64,000 bases of DNA from Chitinophaga terrae (ex Kim and Jung 2007) (GCF_900107795.1 NZ_FNRL01000017.1:1-64000); one strand, 5' to 3'. Counted from the first letter of the stretch, positions 27,078-35,625 are shown. The notes: a model not told the origin generated them from the letters alone. A program made the numbers and translations.

Positions 27078-28184
27078 ATGGCTTGGCGCAAAAATTTACC
27101 CATTACGGATGTAGTTCAGGTTTTAAATCCCTTTAAAGTAAAAAAACAGCGGATTATGAACTTTAATCCGGCTGCGGGGATATCTGTGCGGCAACCAGCC
27201 GAAAAAATCCAGATCACTGTATTTGATTATAGTGCAGAATCCTGTTCCCAGATTGTATTAAACAGCGTCGAAGAAACATTTAAATACCTGGAATCGCCAA
27301 CCTTAACCTGGATCAATATCGATGGCTTGAGAAAGGAGGAGGTGCATGCCATTTGTCAGCAGTTTTTAATACATCCTTTGCTGGAAGAAGATATCCTGAG
27401 CATTGGTCAACGAGCGAAGATGGATGAGATCAATGACCGTCTTTTCTGTTTGCTGCCGATGATCTATTTCAATAGTGAAAGCGCCTCGGTAGACCAGGAG
27501 CAGGTAAGTATTGTGATGGGCAAGAATTTCGTGATCTCTTTCCAGGAAGATCCGACCCGGGATGTGTTTGATCCTGTAAGGAACAAGTTATCCATCAAGG
27601 GTTCCAGGATCCGGAATGGGGGAGCAGATTACCTCTGTTACGCGCTGCTGGATGTGATCGTGGATAATTATTTTATGGTGATGGATAAGTTGGGAGAGCG
27701 GATAGAGATGATGGAAGACATTGTACAGCACCAACCTAATACCAGGGCCCTGGCCAGGATCAATTATCTGCGTAGGCAGATATTTCTTTTCAAAAGGGCT
27801 ATTTCACCGGTACGGGAATTAGTGAATGGCTTCGTTAAAAGCGAGAGTGATCTCCTGGAAGACCATGTAACGAAGTACTTTAAAGATGTATACGACCATA
27901 TAGTTCAGTGTAACGACCTGGCAGATAACTATCGCGATATGGTACTCAACCTGCAGGAGATGTATCATACCCAGCTGAATCTCAAAATGAACGAGATTAT
28001 GAAAGTGCTGGCCGTAGTTACTACGCTGATGGCGCCGCCTACTTTGATAGCAGGCATCTACGGCATGAACTTCCATAATATGCCTGAATTGGATAGCAAA
28101 AACGGGTACTACTACACCCTTGGAGGGATGGGACTTCTACTCCTCCTGATGATCCTTGTTTTCAGGAAGCGGGGATGGTTCTAA
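27078..28184 (+). CDS. corA: CorA-type magnesium/cobalt transporter
   Basis: A 368-residue divalent cation channel. A large cytoplasmic N-terminal domain (about residues 1-300) leads into the long stalk helix and two C-terminal transmembrane segments. The selectivity signature GMN is present in IYGMNFHNMPEL at the end of the first membrane helix. The protein ends with a short basic tail (FRKRGWF), as usual. ATG 27078 is the likely start. An internal ATG at 27156 would remove 26 residues before the conserved part. Its stop overlaps the stop of the convergent DUF2480 gene. Confidence 0.93.
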   Translation: MAWRKNLPITDVVQVLNPFKVKKQRIMNFNPAAGISVRQPAEKIQITVFDYSAESCSQIVLNSVEETFKYLESPTLTWINIDGLRKEEVHAICQQFLIHPLLEEDILSIGQRAKMDEINDRLFCLLPMIYFNSESASVDQEQVSIVMGKNFVISFQEDPTRDVFDPVRNKLSIKGSRIRNGGADYLCYALLDVIVDNYFMVMDKLGERIEMMEDIVQHQPNTRALARINYLRRQIFLFKRAISPVRELVNGFVKSESDLLEDHVTKYFKDVYDHIVQCNDLADNYRDMVLNLQEMYHTQLNLKMNEIMKVLAVVTTLMAPPTLIAGIYGMNFHNMPELDSKNGYYYTLGGMGLLLLLMILVFRKRGWF

Positions 28185-28687
28185 ACCTTCTTTTTATATA
28201 CGGGAACGGTAGAACAAGGCTCTCCATACATAATGCTTTTGGCAACCGGGCGTAACAGCCTGGTGATCTCTGCATAGGCAACCTCTCCAACACGTTTATC
28301 TCCACACCCTTTTATTACAATCCTTTTATCATGAAATGGGGCCAGATCAATTTTCGCAAGATTTTGCAGGTATAATGTCTTATAAATAAAATCTGCATCT
28401 CCGAAGGCCGCATAATTTGCTACCGGTTCCAGGTTGGTCATTACCAGCATATATGCCCACAGCGGGATCACTGCATCTGCTGTGCAAACAAGCCCTACGT
28501 TTTTCCCCCGGTATTGTTCCCAGTCCAGCGCCTGCATGCTGGCCCTGAAATCCTTTTCTTTCAGTATCATACCCATAAAAAGGTAATCCTTCATATCGAA
28601 GGTCACAATCTCACCTTGGGGGTAAAAATCCTCTAAGTCGATGGTTTCCAGTCCACTCTGCGCTACTTTATTTATTATTTCGTCCAT
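28181..28687 (-). CDS. DUF2480 family protein
   Basis: A 168-residue soluble protein of the DUF2480 family, which is largely confined to Bacteroidota and has no assigned function. Family marks are NKVAQSGLETIDLEDFYP at the N-terminus, DMKDYLFMGMILKEKDFR, and the central AVIPLWAYMLV. A C-terminal KGCGDKRVGEVAYAEITR segment contains one cysteine. It has no signal peptide or membrane segment. It lies 97 bases beyond the ppiD stop in the same direction, after the ppiD terminator, so it is probably expressed separately. Confidence 0.85.
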   Translation of the reverse strand: MDEIINKVAQSGLETIDLEDFYPQGEIVTFDMKDYLFMGMILKEKDFRASMQALDWEQYRGKNVGLVCTADAVIPLWAYMLVMTNLEPVANYAAFGDADFIYKTLYLQNLAKIDLAPFHDKRIVIKGCGDKRVGEVAYAEITRLLRPVAKSIMYGEPCSTVPVYKKKV

Positions 28688-28731
28688 TTCTTCTCTTTTT
28701 ACCTAACAAATTTACGAATCATTCAAAAGAA

Positions 28732-28757
28732 AAAGGGAGACTATAAAGCCTCCCTTT
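28732..28757 (-). terminator. Terminator of ppiD
   Basis: Arms AAAGGGAG (28732-28739) and CTCCCTTT (28750-28757). On the minus strand the stem is followed by TTTTTCTTTT. Confidence 0.8.
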
Positions 28758-28784
28758 ACTATGTCAGTTAAAAATGTTTTGACC

Positions 28785-30872
28785 TTAGAAGAATTTACTC
28801 CTGGTATCTTTTACGTCGCTTAATTTCTTCAGCGCCGGCATTAATTGCTGATCCAGCATCAATCTCATGTTTTGCTCATATGCAGCTTGCACGGTGGCAA
28901 TGTCCTGAGGCTGCTGGCCGGATGGCTGGAAGTTATCCACTTTGATAACGAATACGCCTGCATTACCCTCAATAGGAGAAGATACTTTAGCGGTACCCCA
29001 GTTCTTATTGAAAGAAGCGCCCACAACACGTGGCTCAAAGTTGAGAGAGGCCACGAACGGAGAAGCGAAGTTCACATTCTCAGCTTTCAGCACTGGCTGA
29101 TTGGTTGAAGAAGCAGCAGCTTCCAGGGAAGCAGGAGATTTCAGTTTAGCGATGATCTGTTCTGCTTTCTTGTGTTTCTTCACTTCAGCTTCTACCTGAG
29201 GTCTTACTGCTGATAATGGGGCAGTTCCTGCTTCAGTAACATTGGTTAAAACTGCTACCACATATTTATCGTCGAACGTAAATACGTTGCTTACGCTACC
29301 AGTTTTGGATTCATATGCCCAACGAACCAGTTCACGCGCCTGGCCAATACCGGCAACAGAGAAATCCATTGGTCTTACATCTGCAATTCTTTTGTTCAGC
29401 TTCTCTTTCTGAATAGTGTTCTGGAAATCGTTAGCTGAGCTGTGTGCTTTAGATGCGAAATCGCTGGCTGCAGCAAACATAGTGTTATTGGTTTCCTTGC
29501 TGGCATCCACTGATTTACCAAGGTAAGCTACTTTAATAGCAGGGCCAATGTTCTTTTGTTCCAGGATTTGGGTTACGAAATACCCAACAGCAGTTTTAAC
29601 TGCTTTGATTTCGCCATTAGCGCCTTCCAGGGCAAACTCCTTAAACTCAGGGAAAGCCTGGGCGGTAGGAGTGATATATCCTTCGCCGTGGTTGTTTTCT
29701 TTATCCGGATCGTCAGAATACTTAGCAAGCAATTCCTGGAAGTTAGCGCCGCCACGAAGAGCTACAGCAATACTGTCGGCTCTTTTCTTAGCAATGGAAT
29801 CAGGAATTCCACCCTGTGGACCGGAAGCAATAACGATCTGGCGAACTTTTACAGAATCCGGCAGGTTTTTACGGTCTACCATTTTAGCATACACGATCAG
29901 GTTACCATCATAATATGGACCGAAAGTGCTGCCTACAGGCAGGTTCACGATAGAATCTTTCTGCGGAACATTTACCATGTTTTTGGAAACATAACCATCG
30001 TAATATTTAATATCAGAGTTGCGGTTAATGAAACCGGCAATTTCTTTAGTGGTATCCAGTTCCTGTTTCAGAGCAACGATCTGTTGGATAGCGGCAGTAG
30101 AATCTGCGCCGGAAGGGATTGCATCGAACGACACAAATTCAACTCTGCGTGATTCTTCCACTTCGAACAGTTTCTTATGTTCGTCTATGAACCTTTGCAA
30201 TTCAGCTGTAGTTACTTTAACAGCAGAATCGGAGATGGTAGCATAAGGAACGCTTACATAAGATATATTAGCTATCTGGCTATTATCTGCCTGGTCTTGC
30301 TTCGCCAACCATTTAGGATAATAGATACCTTGTCTTATTAATGTTACATATTTCAGTTGCTGTTGGTATTTAGCAACCATTCCCTGTAATTCATATATGC
30401 TTTCGCGCAAATTAGGGTTAGAGTTGCCCTGGCTTAATGCATTCCTGATAGCGTCGCGGTCTACAACTCCGTTACGGGAAAATTGCTGGGCAACGATCGG
30501 GTTTACCGTTTTACCATAGAATTGGTCTACAACTTCTGCGTCGGTAGCTTCAATTCCGAGCTTTTTATATTGTTCGCCCATGATTTGTTCAGTCAGAAAT
30601 TCTTCCCATACTCTCTCACGAATGCTTTCACGCATCTGGTCATCCATATTAGGATACTGAGAACGCATATTGTTTTCTGCAATCTGAATACGACGCATGT
30701 ATTCCGCTTGATCAAGCTCTACACCATTTACCTTACCAGCTGTAGTATTTCTACGCATAAAGGAATTTTTGCCGAAGAAGGCATCCTGCAATAGGAAACT
30801 CGCTATTGCCACGCAGATCACCACAATGATCGTTACGGCATATTTGTCCCTGATTTTCTGAATTACTGACAT
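28785..30872 (-). CDS. ppiD: PpiD-like periplasmic peptidyl-prolyl isomerase/chaperone
   Basis: A 695-residue membrane-anchored folding factor. One transmembrane helix at about residues 12-30 is followed by a SurA-like N-terminal chaperone region (DQAEYMRRIQIAENNMR). A parvulin PPIC domain (about residues 330-430, with VRQIVIA, GANFQELLAKYSDDP and GYITPTAQAFPEFKEFA) and a second parvulin-like C-terminal region follow. It would assist exported proteins leaving the Sec translocon. A consensus promoter lies at 30903-30933. Confidence 0.9.
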   Translation of the reverse strand: MSVIQKIRDKYAVTIIVVICVAIASFLLQDAFFGKNSFMRRNTTAGKVNGVELDQAEYMRRIQIAENNMRSQYPNMDDQMRESIRERVWEEFLTEQIMGEQYKKLGIEATDAEVVDQFYGKTVNPIVAQQFSRNGVVDRDAIRNALSQGNSNPNLRESIYELQGMVAKYQQQLKYVTLIRQGIYYPKWLAKQDQADNSQIANISYVSVPYATISDSAVKVTTAELQRFIDEHKKLFEVEESRRVEFVSFDAIPSGADSTAAIQQIVALKQELDTTKEIAGFINRNSDIKYYDGYVSKNMVNVPQKDSIVNLPVGSTFGPYYDGNLIVYAKMVDRKNLPDSVKVRQIVIASGPQGGIPDSIAKKRADSIAVALRGGANFQELLAKYSDDPDKENNHGEGYITPTAQAFPEFKEFALEGANGEIKAVKTAVGYFVTQILEQKNIGPAIKVAYLGKSVDASKETNNTMFAAASDFASKAHSSANDFQNTIQKEKLNKRIADVRPMDFSVAGIGQARELVRWAYESKTGSVSNVFTFDDKYVVAVLTNVTEAGTAPLSAVRPQVEAEVKKHKKAEQIIAKLKSPASLEAAASSTNQPVLKAENVNFASPFVASLNFEPRVVGASFNKNWGTAKVSSPIEGNAGVFVIKVDNFQPSGQQPQDIATVQAAYEQNMRLMLDQQLMPALKKLSDVKDTRSKFF

Positions 30873-30902
30873 ATATTATATAGTCTACATTTTTAAGGTT
30901 AG

Positions 30903-30933
30903 CAAAAATAGAATAAAATAACTGTAACTGCAA
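30903..30933 (-). promoter_or_regulatory. Bacteroidota promoter of ppiD
   Basis: On the minus strand TTG (30931-30933), a 20-base spacer and TATTTTTG (30903-30910). This matches the TTG-N17-23-TAnnTTTG consensus and lies 30 bases before the ATG. Confidence 0.65.
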
Positions 30934-31018
30934 AAGAGTATTTTTTGCCTTCTAATCCAATACAGGCAAGGGTTCCAGCGGTTTATAACACTAAAGTGGA
31001 GCGAAAAGCATTAACAGG

Positions 31019-31578
31019 TTTTCCACACATTGGGACGTTTTTCACCGTTATATTTTTCAATATTTTAGGTTTCTGAAAGGGTTCACTGTGCTGCTGTTTC
31101 ATGAAATTTGGAGGCAATACTTCCCCGTTAGCTTATTCACAATTGTTGAAAACGTAAAAATGCCTATTCACATAAAAATGTGAGTAAATGGCTCTAAAAT
31201 CGTCTAAAACAAAATTTGGGACGTTAAACGTCCCAACTCTGTTTTTTTCCACAATAGATGTGTAAAAACCCCTGTAAAACGTAAAATAACGTGGGAAAAG
31301 GTGCCTTTATACACAGGAATAAAAAATTTTGTTATTCTCCGTTTTTTGTCCCTAGTTTTTTCCAAGGCGAAATTGTGAATAGTTAAGCTCGTCTTTTAAC
31401 ATTTTCCTAATATAGGGTTAACATTAATTTTTTACACGAACAACGATATCCACGTATGTGGATGAAAATAGGAAAATCCAGTATTGACGCGGAAACAGCA
31501 TGTTAATTTAATGTGGAAAGCGTAGTAAAAAATAATAACAACTACATTTGTATCAAACTCGGAAATTAGATTTCCACA
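31019..31578. other. Cluster of DnaA-box-like 9-mers; candidate replication origin element
   Basis: AT-rich non-coding DNA with many 9-mers close to TTATNCACA. TTATTCACA (31133-31141) and TTATACACA (31307-31315) match fully. One- or two-mismatch copies lie at 31019, 31164, 31179(-), 31245, 31259(-), 31374(-), 31457(-), 31512(-) and 31570 (first bases). ATCCAC and GTGGAT face each other at 31448-31463. Three parS sites and mnmG follow within 4 kb, and two further boxes lie at 32953 and 33006. No dnaA or dnaN is present. The origin role is an inference from box density and neighbours. Confidence 0.45.
31216..31236 (+). terminator. Perfect palindrome with T-tract in the nadA upstream region
   Basis: TTGGGACGTT and AACGTCCCAA flank a single base, followed by CTCTGTTTTTTT. 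It has terminator geometry with no gene upstream on this strand. The half TTGGGACGTT recurs at 31030-31039. It may end a small RNA or be an origin-related element. Confidence 0.4.
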
Positions 31579-31609
31579 AATTCACAGCCCTAATAGTAGT
31601 GGGCTTTTT
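31543..31609 (+). promoter_or_regulatory. nadA promoter -7 box and leader hairpin
   Basis: TACATTTG (31543-31550) is a full -7 match. In the leader GCCC (31587-31590) pairs with GGGC (31601-31604) and is followed by TTTTTCTTTT, a weak terminator-like element before the ATG at 31639. Attenuation is possible. No known NAD-responsive riboswitch is recognisable. Confidence 0.4.
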
Positions 31610-31638
31610 CTTTTAAATAAATAAATAAGTATATAGCT

Positions 31639-32646
31639 ATGATTATGGAAATCGCTGACGCGAAAAAAAATTTGCAGCGAAAAGGTTTTTTAGATATAGC
31701 CGTTGATCCAACGTTAGACCTCTTTGCAGTGATAGAAGATCTGAAAAAGAAAAAGAATGCCATTGTGCTGGCTCACTACTACCAGGAGCCAGACATCCAG
31801 GATATTGCCGATTACATTGGCGACAGTTTAGGACTGAGCCAGCAGGCCGCGAAAACAGATGCTGATATCATTGTTTTTGCCGGCGTGCACTTTATGGCTG
31901 AGACAGCCAAAATTTTGAGTCCCCAGAAAAAGGTTTTGCTCCCCGATCTGAAAGCGGGATGCTCGCTGGCCGACAGTGCGCCTCCGGAGCTCTTTAAGAA
32001 GTTCAGGGATAAGTACCCGGATCATATCGTGATTTCCTACATCAACTGTTCTGCGGGTATCAAGGCGCTCAGCGATATCATCTGTACCAGTTCTAACGCC
32101 GAAAAGATCATCGAAAGCGTTCCCAAGGATCAGCCGATCATTTTTGCCCCCGATCGGAATTTAGGCGCTTATTTGATCAAAAAAACGGGTAGAGACATGG
32201 TTTTGTGGAACGGAGCCTGCATGGTGCATGAAATATTTTCCCTGGAGAAGATCACAAAACTGAAAGTACGTCACCCCGAAGCGAAGATCATTGCACATCC
32301 TGAGTGCGAGCCGGCGGTTCTGGCGCTGGCGGATTACATCGGATCCACAACTGCGTTGCTGAAATACAGCAAACAGGACAGTGCGAAAGAATTCATCGTT
32401 GTTACTGAAACCGGTATCCTTCACCAGATGGAGAAAGAGAATCCGGACAAAACATTTATCCCGGCGCCACCCAACAATGCTTGTGCTTGTAATGATTGTC
32501 CACATATGAAACTGAATACGCTTGAGAAACTGTATTTGTGCATGGAATATGAACAACCGGAGATCACGATGGATGAATCGCTGAGGTTAGCTGCCTTGAA
32601 GCCAATCGAACGGATGCTTGAAATCAGTGCTAAAGCCGGCCTCTAG
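31639..32646 (+). CDS. nadA: Quinolinate synthase
   Basis: A 335-residue 4Fe-4S enzyme that condenses iminoaspartate with dihydroxyacetone phosphate to quinolinate in de novo NAD synthesis. Family blocks are AIVLAHYYQEPDIQDIADYIGDSL, VHFMAETAKILSP, the cysteine segments LKAGCSLAD, VLWNGACMVHE and ACNDCPHM (three cluster ligands), and the IAHPEC motif. nadB and nadC are not in the window. The gene lies isolated between two unusual non-coding regions that look origin-related. Confidence 0.96.
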   Translation: MIMEIADAKKNLQRKGFLDIAVDPTLDLFAVIEDLKKKKNAIVLAHYYQEPDIQDIADYIGDSLGLSQQAAKTDADIIVFAGVHFMAETAKILSPQKKVLLPDLKAGCSLADSAPPELFKKFRDKYPDHIVISYINCSAGIKALSDIICTSSNAEKIIESVPKDQPIIFAPDRNLGAYLIKKTGRDMVLWNGACMVHEIFSLEKITKLKVRHPEAKIIAHPECEPAVLALADYIGSTTALLKYSKQDSAKEFIVVTETGILHQMEKENPDKTFIPAPPNNACACNDCPHMKLNTLEKLYLCMEYEQPEITMDESLRLAALKPIERMLEISAKAGL

Positions 32647-32651
32647 TGTAA

Positions 32652-32670
32652 GTTGTTGAAAATCAACAAC
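32652..32670 (+). other. Short hairpin just after the nadA stop
   Basis: Perfect 8-bp arms GTTGTTGA and TCAACAAC with a 3-nt A loop, no T-tract. It precedes the true terminator at 32706. Confidence 0.4.
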
Positions 32671-32705
32671 GAAATGGCATCATTCTGTTAATATCTTTAT
32701 TAAGG

Positions 32706-32739
32706 TCCTGGGGATAAAAATATCTCCAGGATTTTTTTT
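32706..32739 (+). terminator. Terminator of nadA
   Basis: TCCTGG (32706-32711) pairs with CCAGGA (32726-32731), with inner GATA/TATC pairing and eight following Ts. Confidence 0.85.
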
Positions 32740-32828
32740 GCCCATAATTTATTCGGATTCAATGATTTAATTACTCCTTCCTATTTGTTGATATCCGGTG
32801 AATTTCCTGTTTATAATGCGTTGAAAAG

Positions 32829-33646
32829 TAAAAATGAAGGCGCTGAGATTTTGATATTTAAATTATCCATTGGGTAGGTACGGGATTATTTTGAATATGC
32901 GATTCTCATGAGGCTGCATAAAGGTTGAGAATAGCGTAAATGTGAATTCATTTGTGGATAGATCGGAATATTTTATTATCAACTTGTGCGGAAGTGGATT
33001 TTTGCTGTGGATAACCGGTTATTTTATCCCCATATTTGATCGAATTGAAAAAAATGAAGGCCCTGAGATTTTGATATTTGTAACCTCCCGTTGGGTTACC
33101 CCAGCGTTCTTTTATATACTCGATTGTCAGATGGTTGGCTATGCGCTGAGAATCCTTTAAACGTTAATTATCTGGTGGATGGACGGGGATATTTTATTAT
33201 AGCCCCGCTCCTTAAAGAGCTTCATTTTAATGTTCCCGTTTTTCTACTACGAATCAAAATTCATAAAATAAGTGCGCTGAGATTCTGGTATTTAAATAAC
33301 CCGTTGGGGTAGGCCGAGCGACGTTTAAATACGCGATTCTCATAAGACTGCCTAAGCGCTGAGAATTGTGTAGAAACTAATTTACTTATAAGCGGGAGGA
33401 GATCTTTTAATGTAGGACTGCTCACGAGAATATTTTCGTTATTTCTCTTATCTCAATTAACATCAACAAAAATGAAGGCGCTGAGATTTACCTATTCATT
33501 TTTTTCGTGTGGTTACCCTTGATGTTATAATTTCTATTGGATTGTCAGCGCTTTACCAACAGCGTGTAGATTATTTACTGACGTAGCCCATGCGATCGGG
33601 TCAAAATCTGTTGAATTCTCACGGCCTAAGGAAAGCGCTGAGAATT
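32829..33646. repeat. Degenerate 204-220 bp tandem repeat with GCGCTGAGA(A)TT motifs
   Basis: Four units begin at the motif CGCTGAGATT (or CCCTGAGATT) at 32841, 33061, 33275 and 33479, spacings 220, 214 and 204. Within each unit a GATTCTCAT or GATTGTCAG box follows 58-59 bases after CTGAGATT (32901, 33122, 33335, 33540). In units 1-3 a TGAGAAT box follows at 82-83 bases. A fifth, shortened unit has AATTCTCAC (33614) and GCGCTGAGAATT (33635). Linkers diverge strongly while these boxes stay in register. GATTCTCA and TGAGAAT can pair as a stem. Function unknown; see findings. Confidence 0.75.
32953..33014 (-). other. Two DnaA-box-like sites inside the repeat region
   Basis: TGTGGATAA (33006-33014) is the exact complement of the classical DnaA box TTATCCACA. 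TGTGGATAG (32953-32961) differs by one base. Both lie within repeat unit 1. Confidence 0.5.
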
Positions 33647-34633
33647 GAATATTTTTCCTTCACTCCGGTATTGGCTGCAATTCTGAATTGTATTTAACTG
33701 TGAGAGCGCTGGCAACAAAATAAGAATCCAGTGTACTGTTTTATTTGGCCACGGTATAGGAGGGAGGCGTTACACGCTTGTTAGTCTGCAGGGCATTCTA
33801 CCTTTTGATGCCCCTGAGGTTTAAATATTTTGTTATTGTACGTGGTATCCCTTTGATTATAATTTTGATGCGATCCTGGAAGGCAATATAATGAGCTGAG
33901 AATGCTATATTCTTGGATTTTCCTTGGTGGGTAGGAGATCAGGTAATTTGTGTCGTTTTGGGAAGGTCATATGTGGCCTGAGAAATTGACACAGAATAAA
34001 TGAGTGGGTGTATGGAATGAAATAGATGGCTACGCAATTGTAAGGGCTTAAGGAGTCTGCTGAGCATCTGGTTGTTATGTTTGTCCTGGGGAAACCCTTG
34101 CGAAAAAAGATATGATGAAATCTGGCGGGGTGGTTTTGTGCCGATGAAGTAATGTTAGAATGAACTCGGATTTGATTTTTGAATGAGGATTAGAGATCAA
34201 GATTTTTTACCAAAGAACGATGCCCTTTCAGAATAAGGCTATGCCTGATGTTTGCTGCAAGGGGTGGGGATCTCAATACAATATGTGAGTGGTTTGTATT
34301 TTTTATAGGTATGCACTCTATATATATTGTATAAGGGAGTTTTACGTGAAGAAATAGATGTGGATGGTTGGATCGTTATACTAAATTTTCGTCCTGGTTT
34401 AGAGAAATCTGAACCGGATCTCATTTAACCGGCGCTGACATTTATTTATATTAGGAAAGTGGAGTGGTTGAGTGTTATTTTAAAGTATTGATTGGGATTT
34501 TTTTAGAAGAATCGTCGCTGAAACACTTCCCTTTTTCGTTCAGTCAGCTTTTTTTGCTGAATTTGACCTTTTGCTTGGCCACTTTTCACGATTTTTCGGC
34601 CATTTTTTGCTTTTTCGGACCATTTTTGCCCAT
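33647..34633. other. Non-coding region with scattered motif remnants
   Basis: About 1 kb with no supportable gene. G and T are in excess over C and A on the plus strand. Weak copies of the upstream repeat motif continue: GAGCTGAGAATG near 33893, GGCCTGAGAAATTG near 33976 and GGCGCTGACA at 34431-34440. At 34570-34635 a pyrimidine-rich stretch repeats CCATTTTT-like words. I see no RNA or protein gene. Confidence 0.5.
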
Positions 34634-34668
34634 AAAAAATGGGTATTCTCTCTGAAATACCCATTTTT
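34634..34668 (-). terminator. Terminator of feoA
   Basis: Arms AAAAAATGGGTATT (34634-34647) and AATACCCATTTTT (34656-34668). Followed by T-rich sequence on the minus strand. Confidence 0.8.
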
Positions 34669-34691
34669 CAAAAATTTTTTTGATCAAAAAT

Positions 34692-34928
34692 TTAGATTTC
34701 TTCTACCCAAATATGATCGGCTTCAGTTTTACGTAAAGACAGATTATATCCTGCTACTGAAATAGAAATTGGATCTCCTAGGGGAGCAATTTTTTCGATT
34801 TTTACTTCTTCACCGGGAACGCAGCCCATTTCCATTAGTTTGATGTGAAGATCGTCTTTCTCGAACTCTATAATTACTGCACTTTTCCCTGTGCTAAGGG
34901 AAGACAATTTTATTGCGCCCTTTTTCAT
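34692..34928 (-). CDS. feoA: FeoA-domain protein
   Basis: A 78-residue SH3-like FeoA domain protein (LSSLSTGKSAVIIEFEKDDLHIKLMEMGCVPGEEVKIEKIAPLGDPI is the core, with the usual LMEMGCVPG turn). FeoA supports FeoB-mediated ferrous iron uptake. In this genome it is separate from feoB, which lies 26 kb away at 61021. Its promoter shares its -7 element with the divergent ybeY promoter. The alternative, a DtxR-type C-terminal domain, is excluded by the absence of a DNA-binding part. Confidence 0.88.
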   Translation of the reverse strand: MKKGAIKLSSLSTGKSAVIIEFEKDDLHIKLMEMGCVPGEEVKIEKIAPLGDPISISVAGYNLSLRKTEADHIWVEEI

Positions 34929-34999
34929 GTCCTGCGTATTATTCTGATTTAAATCTTTGTTCCCTTATGCTTTGGGAATTAATTCGATGGATGATCTAA

Positions 35000-35013
35000 C
35001 AAAGTTACCTTTG
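35000..35013. promoter_or_regulatory. Overlapping divergent -7 boxes for feoA and ybeY
   Basis: CAAAGTTACCTTTG contains TAACTTTG on the minus strand (35000-35007, towards feoA) and TACCTTTG on the plus strand (35006-35013, towards ybeY). The boxes share two bases, so RNA polymerase could occupy only one at a time. Confidence 0.5.
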
Positions 35014-35093
35014 TATCCTCAATATCCAAAAAGAAAGGTGGAGCTAAACATAAATTTCACTTTATTTTTACATCCGTTTTTTTAAAGTAATAA

Positions 35094-35519
35094 ATGGCTA
35101 TACAATTTACATCTCACGAGGTTAAGGATCGTTTGAAAGATAAAAGGAGACTGAAGGGCTTCCTGAAAGATCTTTTTGCAGCTGAAGGACAAGATCTGAA
35201 GAGCTTGCATTATATTTTCTGTAATGATGCCTATCTACTGGAGATAAACCAGCAATTTTTAAAGCACGATACCTATACCGACATTGTAACGTTTGAAATG
35301 GGGGAAGATCCTGGTATTACCGAAGGTGAAATTTATGTGAGTACCGACAGGGTGGAAGAGAATGCGGAGAAATTCGGTGTTCCGTACGAACAGGAGCTTC
35401 ACAGGGTTATTTTTCACGGTGCTTTACATCTTTGCGGCTTTAAGGATAAAAGCAAAAAAGAAGCTGAGCTGATGAGAAGCAAAGAGAATGAATATTTGAG
35501 TAAATACTTCGGTGCATAA
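35094..35519 (+). CDS. ybeY: rRNA maturation RNase YbeY
   Basis: A 141-residue metal-dependent endoribonuclease needed for 16S rRNA 3' end maturation and ribosome quality control. The signature appears as HGALHLCGFKDKS near residues 104-116. The canonical motif is HGxLHLxGYDH, so the first two histidine ligands are present and the third is replaced by aspartate. The preceding TDIVTFEM and GEIYVSTDRVEENA blocks are typical. It is followed by the parS cluster and mnmG. Confidence 0.92.
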   Translation: MAIQFTSHEVKDRLKDKRRLKGFLKDLFAAEGQDLKSLHYIFCNDAYLLEINQQFLKHDTYTDIVTFEMGEDPGITEGEIYVSTDRVEENAEKFGVPYEQELHRVIFHGALHLCGFKDKSKKEAELMRSKENEYLSKYFGA

Positions 35520-35524
35520 TGTAA

Positions 35525-35540
35525 TGTTCCACGTGGAACA
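35525..35540. other. parS-like site 1
   Basis: TGTTCCACGTGGAACA, a perfect 16-bp palindrome that extends to 20 bp (35523-35542). It differs from the classical parS TGTTTCACGTGAAACA by one symmetric change per arm, a variant known from pseudomonads. Predicted ParB/Spo0J binding site. Confidence 0.85.
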
Positions 35541-35586
35541 TTATAAGTCTTTAGTCAAATACGCATAACCGAATTCAAACACTTAA

Positions 35587-35602
35587 TGTTCCACGTGAAA
35601 CA
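35587..35602. other. parS-like site 2
   Basis: TGTTCCACGTGAAACA: left arm as in site 1, right arm as in the classical parS, one mismatch to TGTTTCACGTGAAACA. Centre 62 bp from site 1. Confidence 0.85.
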
Positions 35603-35625
35603 TAGGTAAATTGTTAAAGCTCCTA

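Noticed and set aside
32942..33312. Short open frames of 63-73 codons in the repeat region
   Set aside because: They follow the tandem repeat, have no conserved protein features or start signals, and the conserved elements there are short spaced boxes rather than codons.
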